DNA of 64,000 nucleotides from QVMG01 sp032073245 (lineage in GTDB: Bacteria > Bacteroidota > Bacteroidia > Bacteroidales > Tannerellaceae). Position numbers and translations under genes: made by a program. A model generated the notes under the pieces. It was not told where the DNA came from. It made no database searches and saw nothing but the letters and a program-made list of their open reading frames with translations. The stretch lies in the NCBI GenBank assembly GCA_032073245.1, contig DAMANX010000022.1:1-64000 (forward strand). The letters are read 5' to 3'. This document shows, piece by piece, positions 9,446 to 17,518 of the stretch (positions are counted from its first letter, which is position 1; the number at the start of each line of letters is the position of its first letter).

Positions 9446-9449
9446 GCGC

Positions 9450-10112
9450 ATGAAAATTGATGATGATATAAAGCAGGCGATAAGAAACCTGACCGGTATG
9501 GATGCGCAGGTATTCCCGGCAAAAGTAACAGAGGTTGATGAAGAGGAATTTACCTGTACCGTGCGACGGGATGATGCAGTGGATTATTTTGATGTACGTC
9601 TCCGCGCACTTGTGAAAGGAGAACTACAAGGATTTGCCTTTATCCCTAAAAAGGATTCTATTGTTTTGGTGGCACATATAGGACATAGTAATGAAACTTA
9701 TATCTGTCAGTATTCGGAAATTGATAAGGTGATATTTACCAATAATGACCTGGATTTTGTGCTTGACCGGGAGAATATAGATATCCAAAAAGGAGATGAT
9801 ATAACAATGCATCTGGATAAAGACATCCTGACGGTAGAGAATAAAGATTCTAAAGTAGAGATTAAACCGGATGTGATCCTTTTCAATGGCGGAGATTTGC
9901 GGGGATTGGTAAAAATCACGGAGTTGGAAAACAATCTGAATAGTCTGAAGACATTTGTGGAAGCTATGCACCGTTCACTCCCTGTGGCTTTTACTGCTGT
10001 ATTAGCAGCATTGGCAGCCAACGGGGCATTGGGAGCACAAAGTTATACGGCTTCCATGACAGGACAGATGATACGATTTGAAAATATGGAGAATAAAAAA
10101 GTCAAGCATTAG
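9450..10112 (+). CDS. Baseplate spike/assembly protein, gpV-like
   Basis: 220 residues. Residues about 20-95 form an OB-fold-like start (AKVTEVDEEEFTCTVRRDD ... FIPKKDSIVLVAHIG). A repetitive beta stretch follows (DRENIDIQKGDDITMHLDKD, LTVENKDSKVEIKPD) as in the spike's triple beta-helix, and then a C-terminal helix. This is the pattern of Mu gp45 / P2 gpV spikes that puncture the outer membrane. It sits between hub and gp25-like genes as in contractile tails. Confidence 0.65.
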   Translation: MKIDDDIKQAIRNLTGMDAQVFPAKVTEVDEEEFTCTVRRDDAVDYFDVRLRALVKGELQGFAFIPKKDSIVLVAHIGHSNETYICQYSEIDKVIFTNNDLDFVLDRENIDIQKGDDITMHLDKDILTVENKDSKVEIKPDVILFNGGDLRGLVKITELENNLNSLKTFVEAMHRSLPVAFTAVLAALAANGALGAQSYTASMTGQMIRFENMENKKVKH

Positions 10113-10117
10113 GAAGT

Positions 10118-10417
10118 ATGATTGATTATAAACAAAATGAAGATAATGATTGCGACCTGGATTTTTCTTCCGGCGATCTTCAATATGCCGAGAGTACCAA
10201 ACAGCATCAGCGGGATTTGATTCTGGCAGCGCAAGGCCATATACGGGATATGCCCGACAGGGGAGTTGGTTCGTTGAACTTTATACAGGACAATGACCGG
10301 GATTATTATCTGCGGGAAGTACGTATTGAATTGGCTAAAGACGGGCAAAAGGTGCATTCGGTAGGAGAGACAGAAACAGGTGTAATCTATGTAGATGCAG
10401 CGTATGAAAACAGTTAA
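10118..10417 (+). CDS. Baseplate wedge protein, gpW/gp25-like
   Basis: 99 residues with DLDFSSGDLQYAESTKQHQRDLILAAQGHIRDMPDRGVGS. This is the usual form of Bacteroidetes gp25/gpW-like baseplate wedge proteins: a D-x-D-x-S-G start, then an helix, then the glycine turn. The wedge links the sheath to the hub in contractile tails, so its presence argues against a siphovirus-type tail. The gene overlaps the next one. Confidence 0.7.
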   Translation: MIDYKQNEDNDCDLDFSSGDLQYAESTKQHQRDLILAAQGHIRDMPDRGVGSLNFIQDNDRDYYLREVRIELAKDGQKVHSVGETETGVIYVDAAYENS

Positions 10418-10706
10418 AACAATCGATAACCAGACGATTCTTGATTTTGCCCTGATGTGGTATGGTACGGCGGAAGCTGTTGCTGAAATAATGGAATTAA
10501 ATCCGGGAATACGCAATGAAACTTCCGCATTGATTGAAGAGGGAATTGCACCGGGAAGTTTTTATATGGATATAGAGCTGGCAAAAGATATGGATGTGAT
10601 AATCGATGACAACAGCCAGCTGATCCGGAAAAATATTCTTAAGAATATAAACACAGAAATAACAACATATACATCGAAACAATGGCAAGAACGATTGAAC
10701 AAATAA
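10404..10706 (+). CDS. Small tail protein, gpX/LysM-like
   Basis: 100 residues from the ATG at 10404 (an ATG at 10395 is the alternative), overlapping the preceding gene by 14 bp. QTILDFALMWYGTAEAVAEIMELNPGI has the LysM-like look of P2 gpX-type tail proteins (D-x-A-x-x-x-Y-G...N-P). The end overlaps the next gene by 25 bp. Assigned from the short motif and its place between gp25-like and gpJ-like genes. Confidence 0.5.
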   Translation: MKTVKTIDNQTILDFALMWYGTAEAVAEIMELNPGIRNETSALIEEGIAPGSFYMDIELAKDMDVIIDDNSQLIRKNILKNINTEITTYTSKQWQERLNK

Positions 10707-11485
10707 AACAGGATGTTACGGCCAAACTGACAAATAAACTCTCTTTATCCAATTCGGCAGTAGCCGAATGGCGTATGTGGGTACATTGTGCGGCTTATGC
10801 AATCCATGTTTTCGAAATAATACTGGATGCATTCCGGAAAGAAATGGATGAGAAAGCAGATACAATCGTTCCGGGGTCGTTGACCTGGTATGCGGAAATG
10901 TGCTATCGTTTCCAGTTTGGGCATGAATTACTTTTTAATAAATCCACTGCCGCATTATATTACGAAAAGGAAGATCCGGAGGTGAAAGTGATTAAAATTG
11001 CCTCGGTACGGGAAGTAGATCGCCTTCTTCTGGTAAAAGTAGCCACAAAAGATGAAGAAGGGTTGATTGTTCCGCTTTCGGACGTGCAACTGCTCAACTT
11101 CAAAAACTATATGGATGCCGTAAAGTTTGCCGGTTCGAAGATGCAGGTGGTTTCAACGAATGCGGATATTGTCCGGTATAAGGTAAAAGTATGGCATAAT
11201 CCGGCGGTGCCAACAACCGGATTGGAAGATGCAATCCGTTCCTCTCTCGATTCATTCCGTACGGAACAGTCATTTGACGGCATGCTTTATGCAACGGCTT
11301 TTCTGGATGCGATAAAACGCGTATCAGGTGTAGTGACAGCAAAGCTGATTACTTTGGAACGTAAAAGTTCTAATGATCCCGATTTTGAAACGGTAGATAT
11401 ACGTGCAGACCTCTATGCCGGTTACTTTAATTATGCGGAGGAAGAGTGTGAAATTGAGTTGATTAACATTAACGATCTGGAGTAA
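10682..11485 (+). CDS. Baseplate J-like protein
   Basis: 267 residues. It starts with MARTIEQIKQDVTAKL, typical of Bacteroidetes gpJ-like wedge proteins. The middle (KNYMDAVKFAGSKMQVVSTNADIVRYKVKVWHN) and the end (LYATAFLDAIKRVSGVVTAKL ... ADLYAGYFNYAEEECEIELI) match the family's pattern of a variable domain inserted between conserved ends. gpJ-type proteins form the triangular baseplate plate. The gene is intact and tightly packed with its neighbours (one base to the next). Confidence 0.65.
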   Translation: MARTIEQIKQDVTAKLTNKLSLSNSAVAEWRMWVHCAAYAIHVFEIILDAFRKEMDEKADTIVPGSLTWYAEMCYRFQFGHELLFNKSTAALYYEKEDPEVKVIKIASVREVDRLLLVKVATKDEEGLIVPLSDVQLLNFKNYMDAVKFAGSKMQVVSTNADIVRYKVKVWHNPAVPTTGLEDAIRSSLDSFRTEQSFDGMLYATAFLDAIKRVSGVVTAKLITLERKSSNDPDFETVDIRADLYAGYFNYAEEECEIELININDLE

Positions 11486-11486
11486 G

Positions 11487-11963
11487 ATGATACGGGAATT
11501 ATATATACGTTTTGATGAGCTGATTCGCAATTATGTGGCTCCTCACAAACGAACTCCCAAACGGCTGGCATGGTTGACGGGAATAATTGATCTACAAGGT
11601 ACATTCGACAAGTTTTCCGCATGGAGAAGTTATTACCGGTATAAAATCATGCTGAATAGCCAACGGCTGGTATTGGAAGGGCATCTACGGAAGATTTTTG
11701 GTCCGGAGATAGTGGTTAAATCTTATGATGACGGCTATGTGGGTATTGGCCTATTGATTGAACCGGCACATTGGAAAATGTTCGGATTGAAAAGTGAAAA
11801 TCATAATATCCCTTTTCCTTTGATCGGTGAGAACGGGCTAGAGTTTGAAGGGTATGACTTTTTGGTAATTGTGTATGGCGACTACGATATAAATATGATA
11901 AAAGCTGAAGTCGAAAAATATAAAATGGCAGATAAAAAGTATAATATAAAAATTGGCAAATAA
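11487..11963 (+). CDS. Tail/baseplate protein in the gpI position, family not recognised
   Basis: 158 residues, starting one base after the gpJ-like gene and overlapping the next start (TAATG). P2-like tails carry gpI here, between gpJ and the fibre gene. I see no clear motif; it is rich in aromatic residues (WRSYYRYKIML, GYDFLVIVYGDYDIN), with a charged C-terminus. The role as baseplate-to-fibre connector rests on position only. Confidence 0.45.
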   Translation: MIRELYIRFDELIRNYVAPHKRTPKRLAWLTGIIDLQGTFDKFSAWRSYYRYKIMLNSQRLVLEGHLRKIFGPEIVVKSYDDGYVGIGLLIEPAHWKMFGLKSENHNIPFPLIGENGLEFEGYDFLVIVYGDYDINMIKAEVEKYKMADKKYNIKIGK

Positions 11964-12763
11964 TGAAAAGACATATTCAATTACCGGGTGTCCGGAAGTG
12001 GGCTGCAGATGACCTGTTGGAATTACAACAGGAGGGATTGAAAATACTGGACAAGTTTTATGGTCAGTATGGAGATATGGTGATAGAAGGTTGCCGGATC
12101 GATAAGGAAAAGGGAACAATTTCTCCCGGTTTGGTTGGCCTGACAGGGAAAGATCATGAAGGGAAGACGACTTATAAAGTTTGTCTTTTTAAAGGTGCCG
12201 AAAGCATTGAAGTTTTTCCCGTCTATCTTACATTAAGTTTTACAGAACACACACGGGATTATCTGGATGCAGTAGTCCGTCCTATTGCTTACGAGTATGA
12301 AGCATCTCTGCAAATGGTACGTCCTACAGAAGGGAATTATCTGGAATTATCCGAAAATAAAGAAGTTGGATTTCTGGATGTGATTCAGAATGCATTACAT
12401 CGCTTTGTAACAGACATAGAAAAGCTGAAAGTGGAAAAGTTGGGTGATGTGGAGAGCTATGGTGAAAATGAAACGGTAGCAAATAAGATCAATACATTAG
12501 AAGAGAAGATGCCTTCTTTTCTGGACCATGAGCCAACTGAACTGGATGATAAATACCATATAGGTGTAGATGTATGGACACTTACGACAGATGGTAATAA
12601 GAAGTTCTGGCGATGTTACGATAACACACCCGGCGCAGCCGTATGGAAAGAATTCGGAACAGGAGCCGGTGGCGGAGGCAGCTATGGTGGTGCCGTTTAT
12701 CTCACAGGACAAACAAATTTTAATAAAGCAAGTATAATCATTAAAGAAGGAATATTACAATGA
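11963..12763 (+). CDS. Tail-fibre proximal protein
   Basis: 266 residues. The start (MKRHIQLPGVRKWAADDLLELQQEGLKILDKFYGQYGDMVIEGCRI) resembles the conserved baseplate-attachment end of Bacteroidetes phage fibres. The middle is a predicted helical stalk (IQNALHRFVTDIEKLKVEKLG). The last third has a W-rich module (DVWTLTTDGNKKFWRCYD...AAVWKEFG) and a Gly-rich linker. The last bases overlap the next gene (ATGA), which suggests co-translation of fibre parts. Confidence 0.55.
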   Translation: MKRHIQLPGVRKWAADDLLELQQEGLKILDKFYGQYGDMVIEGCRIDKEKGTISPGLVGLTGKDHEGKTTYKVCLFKGAESIEVFPVYLTLSFTEHTRDYLDAVVRPIAYEYEASLQMVRPTEGNYLELSENKEVGFLDVIQNALHRFVTDIEKLKVEKLGDVESYGENETVANKINTLEEKMPSFLDHEPTELDDKYHIGVDVWTLTTDGNKKFWRCYDNTPGAAVWKEFGTGAGGGGSYGGAVYLTGQTNFNKASIIIKEGILQ

Positions 12764-13317
12764 GTACAGGAACAACAGGCGTTTATGTCTATCAGCAAAT
12801 TTGCAAAACTTCAGAAGAATGGGCTGCAGATACCTCTATTTTCCCGGAGAATATCTGGTTGTTTGAACGTAAGCCGAATGGGGATATAGTGACAAAATTG
12901 TCGGATGGGGAGAAACCTTATAGTCAGTTGAGGGAGTATGGGTTAAGTGCTTATATTTCGGCTAAGATTGGAGGATATACCGGGAGTGAGCAGGATTTTT
13001 ATAAGTTGATTGGAACGATTGATAGGATTGCAGAAGAAGTAGTCGAGAATGTGAAAAGGCCAATTCATAAGACAATAACTGTAGACGTGGCGGATTGGAA
13101 AGAAGTCGGAGGTGAATGGCATTTAAAAATATTGGAAGATAATATTTTGAATGAATGTATAATAAATGTTTTTCCTGTAAAAGAGTCTCAAACTATTGTG
13201 GATTTTGCAGAGATATATACTCAATTGGTTATCCAAGTAGAAGAAAAGTATTTTATAATTTCGGCTAGAAATAGACCTGAAAATTCAATAATTTTAAATT
13301 ATGTAATTCAATATTGA
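12760..13317 (+). CDS. Tail-fibre segment with GYTGSEQDF motif
   Basis: 185 residues. SAYISAKIGGYTGSEQDFYKLIG is a variant of the A-x-x-G-G-Y-x-G-[ST]-E-x-[DE]-F motif common in phage tail-fibre and receptor-binding proteins. The C-terminal half is a beta-rich domain of unknown type (about 100-185). It lies between the proximal fibre and the propeller-like gene, so it probably extends or adapts the fibre. Confidence 0.5.
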   Translation: MSTGTTGVYVYQQICKTSEEWAADTSIFPENIWLFERKPNGDIVTKLSDGEKPYSQLREYGLSAYISAKIGGYTGSEQDFYKLIGTIDRIAEEVVENVKRPIHKTITVDVADWKEVGGEWHLKILEDNILNECIINVFPVKESQTIVDFAEIYTQLVIQVEEKYFIISARNRPENSIILNYVIQY

Positions 13318-13318
13318 A

Positions 13319-14593
13319 ATGGTAGCAACTGGAATCTTTCATAAGGGGAGTAAAAATGGATTTATTGATACGGCACTTTCAGAAATAGATTATATTTTAC
13401 CTTTTGATGTTAAATCTGGAGATATAATAAGAGTAAATTATGAAGGTATGGACTTAATAGATTCGTGTGATTTAGATGTATATGGCGATTATTCTGATAT
13501 CTCATTTGATAAAGAATTTATTGCTTTTTCACATAAAAAAAATTGTTATATTTTACGATATTCTCCTAATACAGGTAAATATGAACAATTTCAGACAATG
13601 ATTATGCCTGGTGATATAAATAGAGTTAAATTTAGCCAGTCAGGTAAATTGTATATATGTCATAAATGTATTCCGTATATCTCAGAATTTACATTTATAA
13701 ATGGTGGGTTTGTTCAAAATAATGATAAGATAAATATTGGAATTGCTAATGATAATTATGCTGCATGTTTTGTCGATATATCAGATGATGAATCTTATTT
13801 ATTGACCTATATATCAACTTATGGATATTTGTGTTTTTTCGAAAAACATGTAGATAATTCATGGACATTAATAGATAAATGCTTTATACCATCAGATAGT
13901 TCATATCCAGCTTGGATAAATAGTGGATGTATATTGGAATTAAGTGCGGAGTATATAGATTTTCTACTAATAGGCGCAGGACATTATCCTGAGTTTGATG
14001 AGGATAGTTCTAATTCTCCATACGTGATTATGCGATTTGATAAATTAACAAATAAAATTAATTATAAACTATCAAGCGGCATTTCACGTTATAGGTATAA
14101 TAGTATATTAAAAACAAGAAATAATGGGTTGATTATTTCTAATGAACTTATAACTTCAGAAGGAACAAGTGAAGATATCATAACATGGAGATGGGATTCA
14201 TTAGAAAATAGATATATAAACACAAATACTTTTGCTTTTAACCGTAGCAGTAGTGCTACGAGTCTTGCTTATAACAATAAATGGAGTATTTTGTTTTTAT
14301 CTGGCCGAGGATATGTTCCGCCTAGAGTAAGTATGAGAGTCTCAACTGATAAATTGAAACATTTCACTTTGCCGACCATTGAACCTTTAAAAGGTGCGAT
14401 GTGTGTAAATGAAAACACTTGCTTATTTGCCGGTTTTATGGAGAAAAAACTTGTGTTCTTTAAGCCAGTATTCTCATACACTAAAAAAATAAATAATACT
14501 ATAGCAGATTTTTATTTTATTTCTTTGAATTCTTCTATTGCTGGAGTAAATAATAGATATAAATTGCTTAATATTTCACAATGGGATTTTTAA
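13319..14593 (+). CDS. AT-rich beta-propeller-like protein, candidate receptor-binding tip
   Basis: 424 residues, one base after the preceding stop. The protein is built of repeating short beta strands spaced like WD/YVTN propeller blades (for example NRVKFSQSGKLYICHK, ACFVDISDDESYLLTYIS, NSILKTRNNGLIISNE, TSLAYNNKWSILFLSGRG). No signal peptide. The DNA is visibly more AT-rich than the upstream baseplate genes, as often seen for exchangeable host-range modules. As last gene of the tail operon it is the best candidate for the receptor-binding tip. It could also be a cargo gene; no enzymatic motif is seen. Confidence 0.45.
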   Translation: MVATGIFHKGSKNGFIDTALSEIDYILPFDVKSGDIIRVNYEGMDLIDSCDLDVYGDYSDISFDKEFIAFSHKKNCYILRYSPNTGKYEQFQTMIMPGDINRVKFSQSGKLYICHKCIPYISEFTFINGGFVQNNDKINIGIANDNYAACFVDISDDESYLLTYISTYGYLCFFEKHVDNSWTLIDKCFIPSDSSYPAWINSGCILELSAEYIDFLLIGAGHYPEFDEDSSNSPYVIMRFDKLTNKINYKLSSGISRYRYNSILKTRNNGLIISNELITSEGTSEDIITWRWDSLENRYINTNTFAFNRSSSATSLAYNNKWSILFLSGRGYVPPRVSMRVSTDKLKHFTLPTIEPLKGAMCVNENTCLFAGFMEKKLVFFKPVFSYTKKINNTIADFYFISLNSSIAGVNNRYKLLNISQWDF

Positions 14594-14602
14594 TAAAAAT
14601 AA

Positions 14603-14632
14603 ATGGGGCTATCTGGTTTAGGATAGTCCCAT
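14603..14632 (+). terminator. Hairpin at the end of the tail operon
   Basis: ATGGGGCTATC (14603-14613) pairs with GATAGTCCCAT (14622-14632) with one wobble or mismatch, 10 bp after the stop codon. Only a weak T-run (ATTTTT at 14641) follows. Confidence 0.55.
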
Positions 14633-14677
14633 TCATGCTTATTTTTCAAAGTGATATCAATAATCAATAAGTTTCTT

Positions 14678-16090
14678 TCATTCTCCCAAAGCTACCTCAT
14701 ATTGTTTTCCGGATACCGTATAAATAAACTTATAGGTGGGTTTATAAATATCCCTGAATTCGAGGCTTACACTAATCGATTTTTGATGAGGCAAAGTCTC
14801 ATTAATATCTCTCTTATATACTTCTTTTCCATATCCATCGATCATTGAAAAAGATTTTATATTGATGGCCTGTCCTCCAAAATTAGAGATTGAGATGGCT
14901 ACTACTCCTGTAACATAACCACCGATATTCATGAATGAACCAGATCTTGAGATTGTGATCTTTTCAGAGATAGGGACTACAGTCACTAAACATGTAGCAG
15001 TATATTTTCCATCCTTGGAAGAAACTGTAATAAGGGCAGTTCCTTGTGACTTCGCGGTGATTTCTCCTTTTGAACTAATGGTAGCAACTTTTACATCATT
15101 TGACTTATAGACAAAATCTTGTATGTTGAGGTCTTCCGGTTCGAGTATTATTTGGGTTTGTTCCTTTTCTCCTTCCGATAGGGTTACTTTATCTTTTTTA
15201 AACTTGATGTTTGCAATAATTCTTGGTTTGCCTGTGACGCATGAGAGTGTATATGTTTTTTGTAACGATTCACCGGAAGATAAAGTGAGGTCGTATATGA
15301 CATGAATACTATCCTTTTGTAAGGTAAAACTCTTTTTATACGTTTTATAAGCAGGTAGTTCAATCGGATAAGTCCATTTACCTTTTTCTCCTTCGTTCTG
15401 AATGATATGTTCTTTGCGTATTTCTCTGTCGCCAGCTTCTATATACCAGTTATGATCTATCCAGCATGCTCCCTCATTTGGTTTATTGAAAGTTTTTGCT
15501 TTGTTTAATATAGTCCCATCTTTTGATATTTGCGCTGACTGAGGCGTGTATTCAGGATATTTTGATTGTTCATTATTACTTAATGAACAGATAAAAAAGT
15601 TCTCATATATATCGACTTTATCATAAATGAACGATTTACCCATATCTATTTCTTTGGTAAGTCCGTTTTTAACGGAGACAATTGTCGGAGAAGAGTTTGC
15701 AATATTCTGTCTATCATCTATAATGGTAGCACATCCGAAAAGTATATTATCATCGTCCAGAAAAAAAGGTTGAATAGCAGATAGTTGTAAATCTTTTTTC
15801 GTTATAAGGGTTTCCCAAATGCTATCACCAGATAAGGTGAATTTATTTACCCAAAAAACTTCATTACCGTTAATATCTTTGCTGCCATACAAGTACCGGG
15901 CATCAGAGTTTCCGAACAAGTTCATTTTTTTTATATTACCAATATAATTTAAACGACATCCTGTAGACTTAAATAAATCTTCTGGGGTATATTTCGATTC
16001 GTCAATCTTTTCCGGAGGAAGTTCATTAAAACTTTCTTTATCACATGCACAGACTAAAAACAAAAGAGAAAGAAATAGCCATTTTTTCAT
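14678..16090 (-). CDS. Lipoprotein with bacterial Ig-like (BIG2) domain, possible phage moron
   Basis: 470 residues from the ATG at 16090. The start MKKWLFLSLLFLVCACDKES is a lipoprotein signal with the lipobox cysteine near residue 16. The N-terminal ~250 residues are beta-rich with no family I can name. Near residues 300-370 is a BIG2-like domain (YKSNDVKVATISSKGEITAKSQGTALITVSSKDGKY). A further beta domain ends in ALGE. It converges on the tail operon and has its own host-type promoter (16144-16176), suggesting expression in the lysogen. A role such as receptor masking is inference. Confidence 0.65.
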   Translation of the reverse strand: MKKWLFLSLLFLVCACDKESFNELPPEKIDESKYTPEDLFKSTGCRLNYIGNIKKMNLFGNSDARYLYGSKDINGNEVFWVNKFTLSGDSIWETLITKKDLQLSAIQPFFLDDDNILFGCATIIDDRQNIANSSPTIVSVKNGLTKEIDMGKSFIYDKVDIYENFFICSLSNNEQSKYPEYTPQSAQISKDGTILNKAKTFNKPNEGACWIDHNWYIEAGDREIRKEHIIQNEGEKGKWTYPIELPAYKTYKKSFTLQKDSIHVIYDLTLSSGESLQKTYTLSCVTGKPRIIANIKFKKDKVTLSEGEKEQTQIILEPEDLNIQDFVYKSNDVKVATISSKGEITAKSQGTALITVSSKDGKYTATCLVTVVPISEKITISRSGSFMNIGGYVTGVVAISISNFGGQAINIKSFSMIDGYGKEVYKRDINETLPHQKSISVSLEFRDIYKPTYKFIYTVSGKQYEVALGE

Positions 16091-16143
16091 AAAAAGCATT
16101 ACTATATGAGTTAACTGAAATATGTATTTTGAAATTTCTGTAA

Positions 16144-16176
16144 CAAAGATAGCGAATTCCTTGATAATTTGACAAA
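16144..16176 (-). promoter_or_regulatory. Bacteroidetes-type promoter of the lipoprotein gene
   Basis: On the minus strand TTTG (16176-16173), 21 bp, then TATCTTTG (16151-16144) match the -33/-7 consensus. Transcription would start near 16138, about 50 bp ahead of the ATG at 16090. This excludes the upstream in-frame start at 16243. Confidence 0.7.
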
Positions 16177-16224
16177 AAAGGACATTAAGCCCTTCTTTTT
16201 TATCTATGAATACAAGCATAGAAA

Positions 16225-16587
16225 TCAACAAAAAACTATACATAAATTGAGATAGTGTAAATCCTCTTCTTTTATGTATTTACGAATATGTAATTTGCTT
16301 TGCCTATAAGGTTCAATGAACTCATGATAAATTGTTAAGATATCTTCTCCCAGACTATCGATTTTCTCAAAATCCGGATAAGTATTATCGCTTAGAATGC
16401 CGAACTTACGAACTTTGTTACGAACATATATATTGATATGATATTCTTCTTGTTTGTTTTTACTGCTTAAATCTTGTTTGACTACAACAAAGGATGGTGT
16501 TATATTCTCCGGTAAGTTGGTTTCATAAACGGGAATATCAAGGTGTTCGCGGAGTAGCAGACTGAGTTCCTGGACTATTATTTTCAT
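16225..16587 (-). CDS. Small phage-like protein, resembles tail-terminator/DUF3168 layout
   Basis: 120 residues. The pattern of an N-terminal helix, then PVYETNLPENITPSFVVVKQDL and EEYHINIYVRNK, resembles small tail-completion (DUF3168-like) proteins, which read helix - P-V-x ... P-Y-V-V - sheet. The match is loose. Against it, the gene runs opposite to the tail operon and follows the antirepressor arm. It could equally be an unrelated accessory protein. No signal peptide or membrane segment. Confidence 0.4.
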   Translation of the reverse strand: MKIIVQELSLLLREHLDIPVYETNLPENITPSFVVVKQDLSSKNKQEEYHINIYVRNKVRKFGILSDNTYPDFEKIDSLGEDILTIYHEFIEPYRQSKLHIRKYIKEEDLHYLNLCIVFC

Positions 16588-16661
16588 TCTGATTTGATTG
16601 TTTTGAGCATAGAGTTCTATGCTGGTTTTTTAATAATTATGGAAAAGTGATAATCGGATAC

Positions 16662-17102
16662 TCACGCTGCCGGATCGATAGATAAGCCATTGGCATCTAA
16701 CTGTTGGATTAATAGATGATAGATGATGGTAACATCGTCTCTAAAGTCTTTATAGCGATTATAGAGAAAGACTATATCAGCACAATTATCTGAAATGGCA
16801 GAACGTGAGTGTAGATCGAGTACATTTGCCAGTTTATCTCTCAGTCCTATAGTCATTTTCCCACCTGCTAAGGTGGCGGGAGAATACAGATAGAGGATGA
16901 TAAACAGGAATTTTTTACGTTGAATAACACTGCCTTGACGAGCTGGACAATTTCTTTTAGCAGAAGCTTCGTTGAACCATCTGTATAAAGAATCAATTAA
17001 GTTGAGATTGCTCAATAGAGGAGTGGTAAGCTTTGCTTCTTTATTTACAATCTCTGATTTTTGCAGGCGTACGGATTTTATTTCTTCTATTTTAGTGAAC
17101 AT
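16662..17102 (-). CDS. Conserved-looking small protein of the phage regulatory arm, function unknown
   Basis: 146 residues starting 17 bp after the KilAC gene, so probably co-transcribed with it. It has a basic, mostly helical sequence with KRNCPARQGSVIQRKKFLFIILYLYSPATLAGGKMTIGLRDKLANVLDLHSRSAISDNCADIVFLYNRYKDFRDDV. The stretch IGLRDKLANVL...SRSAISDN looks like a helix-turn-helix, which would fit a regulatory or replication-initiation role. I do not recognise the family. Confidence 0.5.
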   Translation of the reverse strand: MFTKIEEIKSVRLQKSEIVNKEAKLTTPLLSNLNLIDSLYRWFNEASAKRNCPARQGSVIQRKKFLFIILYLYSPATLAGGKMTIGLRDKLANVLDLHSRSAISDNCADIVFLYNRYKDFRDDVTIIYHLLIQQLDANGLSIDPAA

Positions 17103-17119
17103 ATTGAATTGTTGATTGA

Positions 17120-17518
17120 TTAGGATGCAGTGACGAATTTGTTTAGGAAGTAAATCTGTCCCTTTCCGGTAACTTTCGGGGTTGTAACTACCAATATTGT
17201 ACCATCTGGTTTTGTAATGATCGTCTTTTTGAGTTCGAACAATCCCAGATTCATGGCACGTTGTGTAGGGCTATTGTAACGTTCACCTGATTTACATAAA
17301 TAATTATTTTCACGAAGCCATTGGAATAAACGGTTTTGGCCGGTATTCACACCGTTTTGGCGAATAATCTTAGCTAGCTCTCCAATAAGAATAGAGCGGT
17401 GGGATGCCTCTACAGCTAAAGAAAATAATAGCCGGGGATTACAATTCATGTCTTTCGAAAAACGATTTGCCTTAACCTGTAATGAGTTATTTAACTCAAT
17501 TTTTTTTGTTTGTATCAA
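17120..17518 (-). CDS. Phage antirepressor KilAC-domain protein with unusual start
   Basis: 132 residues. Residues about 45-130 are a KilAC domain: IRQNGVNTGQNRLFQWLRENNYL, RYNSPTQRAMNLGLFELKK and TPKVTGKGQIYFLNKFV are close to the family pattern. KilAC proteins usually follow a Bro-N or other N-terminal domain, which is absent here. No ATG precedes the domain in frame except at residue 24. The frame opens with TTG at 17518 after an upstream TGA. An ATG in another frame (17555-17553) leads into an A8 tract at 17500-17507 and would join this frame after a one-base slip. It probably counters the divergent repressor. Confidence 0.65.
   Translation of the reverse strand: MIQTKKIELNNSLQVKANRFSKDMNCNPRLLFSLAVEASHRSILIGELAKIIRQNGVNTGQNRLFQWLRENNYLCKSGERYNSPTQRAMNLGLFELKKTIITKPDGTILVVTTPKVTGKGQIYFLNKFVTAS

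Noticed and set aside
7499..14593. Type VI secretion or a complete extracellular injection system
   Set aside because: No sheath, tube, ATPase or membrane-complex genes in the window; baseplate genes alone cannot support the claim.
16091..16243. Longer N-terminus for the Ig-domain lipoprotein
   Set aside because: The promoter at 16144-16176 lies inside that stretch and a lipoprotein signal begins at 16090.
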